6,337 bases of DNA, taken from NCBI GenBank assembly GCA_021824385.1, contig JAKAKU010000036.1, positions 1-6,337 on the forward strand. Direction: 5' to 3'. The stretch comes from a bacterium (GTDB taxonomy: Bacteria > Patescibacteriota > Microgenomatia > UBA8517). Below the pieces are notes generated by a model that made no database searches, was not told where the DNA came from, and was given only the letters and a program-made list of their open reading frames with translations. Positions within the stretch are counted from its first letter, which is position 1, and the number at the start of each line of letters is the position of its first letter. The translations under genes and the position numbers were made by a program. Below are positions 5,820-6,337 of this stretch, piece by piece.

Positions 5820-6337
5820 ATGGCGAAACACGAGAAATTTATCAAGTTACACAAAATGGCGTTTTTGAGCCTTCTTTTTGTGGTAACAGTTATCACTATT
5901 CCACCACTGATTGGTACCTCGTTTATTGTAAGTTATTATGAACGAATATATCCACAGGTATTTGTAAATGGCGTGAATATCGGCGGTTTTACGAGGGCGC
6001 AGGCACAAACAGTCCTCCAACAATCAACAATCCTCCCCGACCAATTACAAATAACGATACATAGTAGTACGGGAACAAAAACAATTCCCCTCAAAACTCA
6101 AAGCATTGGAGCCCAATTTGGCATTCAAAACGCTGTTGAATCGGCATATGAAGTCGGCCGGCAAGGGAATGTAGTAGCAGATGCGCTATCAATTGTTCGT
6201 GCTCTCAAACACACAACAGCAGTCCCTCTCCAGATTGAATTTAGTGAACCTGCATTTACCATAGCTATGAATTCGCTCTCAGAGGGATTAGGAAATCCCC
6301 CCTCCTATGCCCGTTTTGTTCTTAAAAACGCACAAGT
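5820..6337 (+). CDS. PG_binding_4-domain envelope protein, VanW/YoaR-like (C-terminus beyond window)
   Basis: The reading frame is open from the ATG at 5820 to the right edge: 172 complete codons, no stop. A short basic N-terminus (AKHEKFIKLHK) is followed by a membrane or signal-anchor helix (about 14-38), so the rest should face outside. Residues 46-66 (QVFVNGVNIGGFTRAQAQ and on) match the start of the PG_binding_4 domain, with its typical 'V-G-x-x-GG-x-T-x-x-x-A' pattern. AYEVGRQGN (109-117) fits the conserved GR-G turn later in that domain. In known families this domain precedes either a VanW domain or a YkuD L,D-transpeptidase domain, both tied to peptidoglycan. Which one follows here lies outside the window. 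An in-frame ATG at 5811 would overlap the divergent -10 box and add three residues; neither start has a Shine-Dalgarno. The gene is divergent from the binding-protein operon, with 40 bases between starts. Confidence 0.85.
   Translation, partial: MAKHEKFIKLHKMAFLSLLFVVTVITIPPLIGTSFIVSYYERIYPQVFVNGVNIGGFTRAQAQTVLQQSTILPDQLQITIHSSTGTKTIPLKTQSIGAQFGIQNAVESAYEVGRQGNVVADALSIVRALKHTTAVPLQIEFSEPAFTIAMNSLSEGLGNPPSYARFVLKNAQ

Noticed and set aside
1..6337. Recoded UGA (Gly) as in Gracilibacteria/Absconditabacteria
   Set aside because: TGA ends the 125-aa and nucleotidyltransferase genes at sensible places, and no main gene has an internal TGA.
1..6337. A defence system, CRISPR array, prophage or transposon
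   Set aside because: No spaced repeats, transposase, integrase, nuclease or phage structural motif is seen; the nucleotidyltransferase alone has no HEPN or toxin partner next to it.

Overview
The window looks like chromosomal DNA from a small-genome, AT-rich bacterium, most likely a member of the Patescibacteria (Candidate Phyla Radiation, perhaps Microgenomates-like). This is an inference, not a proof. It rests on the style of GroES and GroEL, on a solute-binding protein anchored by a transmembrane helix behind a long Pro/Ser/Thr-rich tail instead of a lipobox, on a PG_binding_4 (VanW/YoaR-type) envelope protein, and on compact genes that mostly lack Shine-Dalgarno sites. TGA acts as a stop codon (the genes ending at 3344 and 1569 use it), so the UGA=Gly code of Gracilibacteria/Absconditabacteria does not apply.

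Left part (1-1560, minus strand): a groES-groEL operon. groEL is cut by the left edge after 367 codons. The control region is well preserved. It has a CIRCE-type inverted repeat (1450-1476) and two good sigma70-like promoters, one just upstream of the repeat and one whose -35 box lies inside it. This points to HrcA-type heat-shock repression, although no hrcA gene is in view. A strong intrinsic terminator (1532-1556) insulates the operon from the gene upstream.

Middle (1569-3336): a 125-residue protein that I do not recognise (minus) and a membrane GT2 polysaccharide-synthase-like glycosyltransferase (plus) diverge from an 88-base gap between the small gene's start and position 2034. The gap holds mirrored promoters whose -35 hexamers sit in the arms of a perfect 8-bp inverted repeat.

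Right part (3344-6337): a two-gene minus-strand operon encodes the membrane-tethered family 1 solute-binding protein and, 12 bases downstream, a nucleotidyltransferase-fold protein. It converges on the glycosyltransferase with only 7 bases between stop codons. Divergent from it across 40 bases, a plus-strand gene for a PG_binding_4/VanW-like protein runs off the right edge. Three of the products (glycosyltransferase, binding protein, VanW-like protein) are membrane or envelope proteins, so the right two-thirds reads as a cell-surface neighbourhood beside a chaperonin operon.

I see no tRNA, rRNA, CRISPR array, insertion sequence or phage gene. No stretch over 300 bases lacks a gene.
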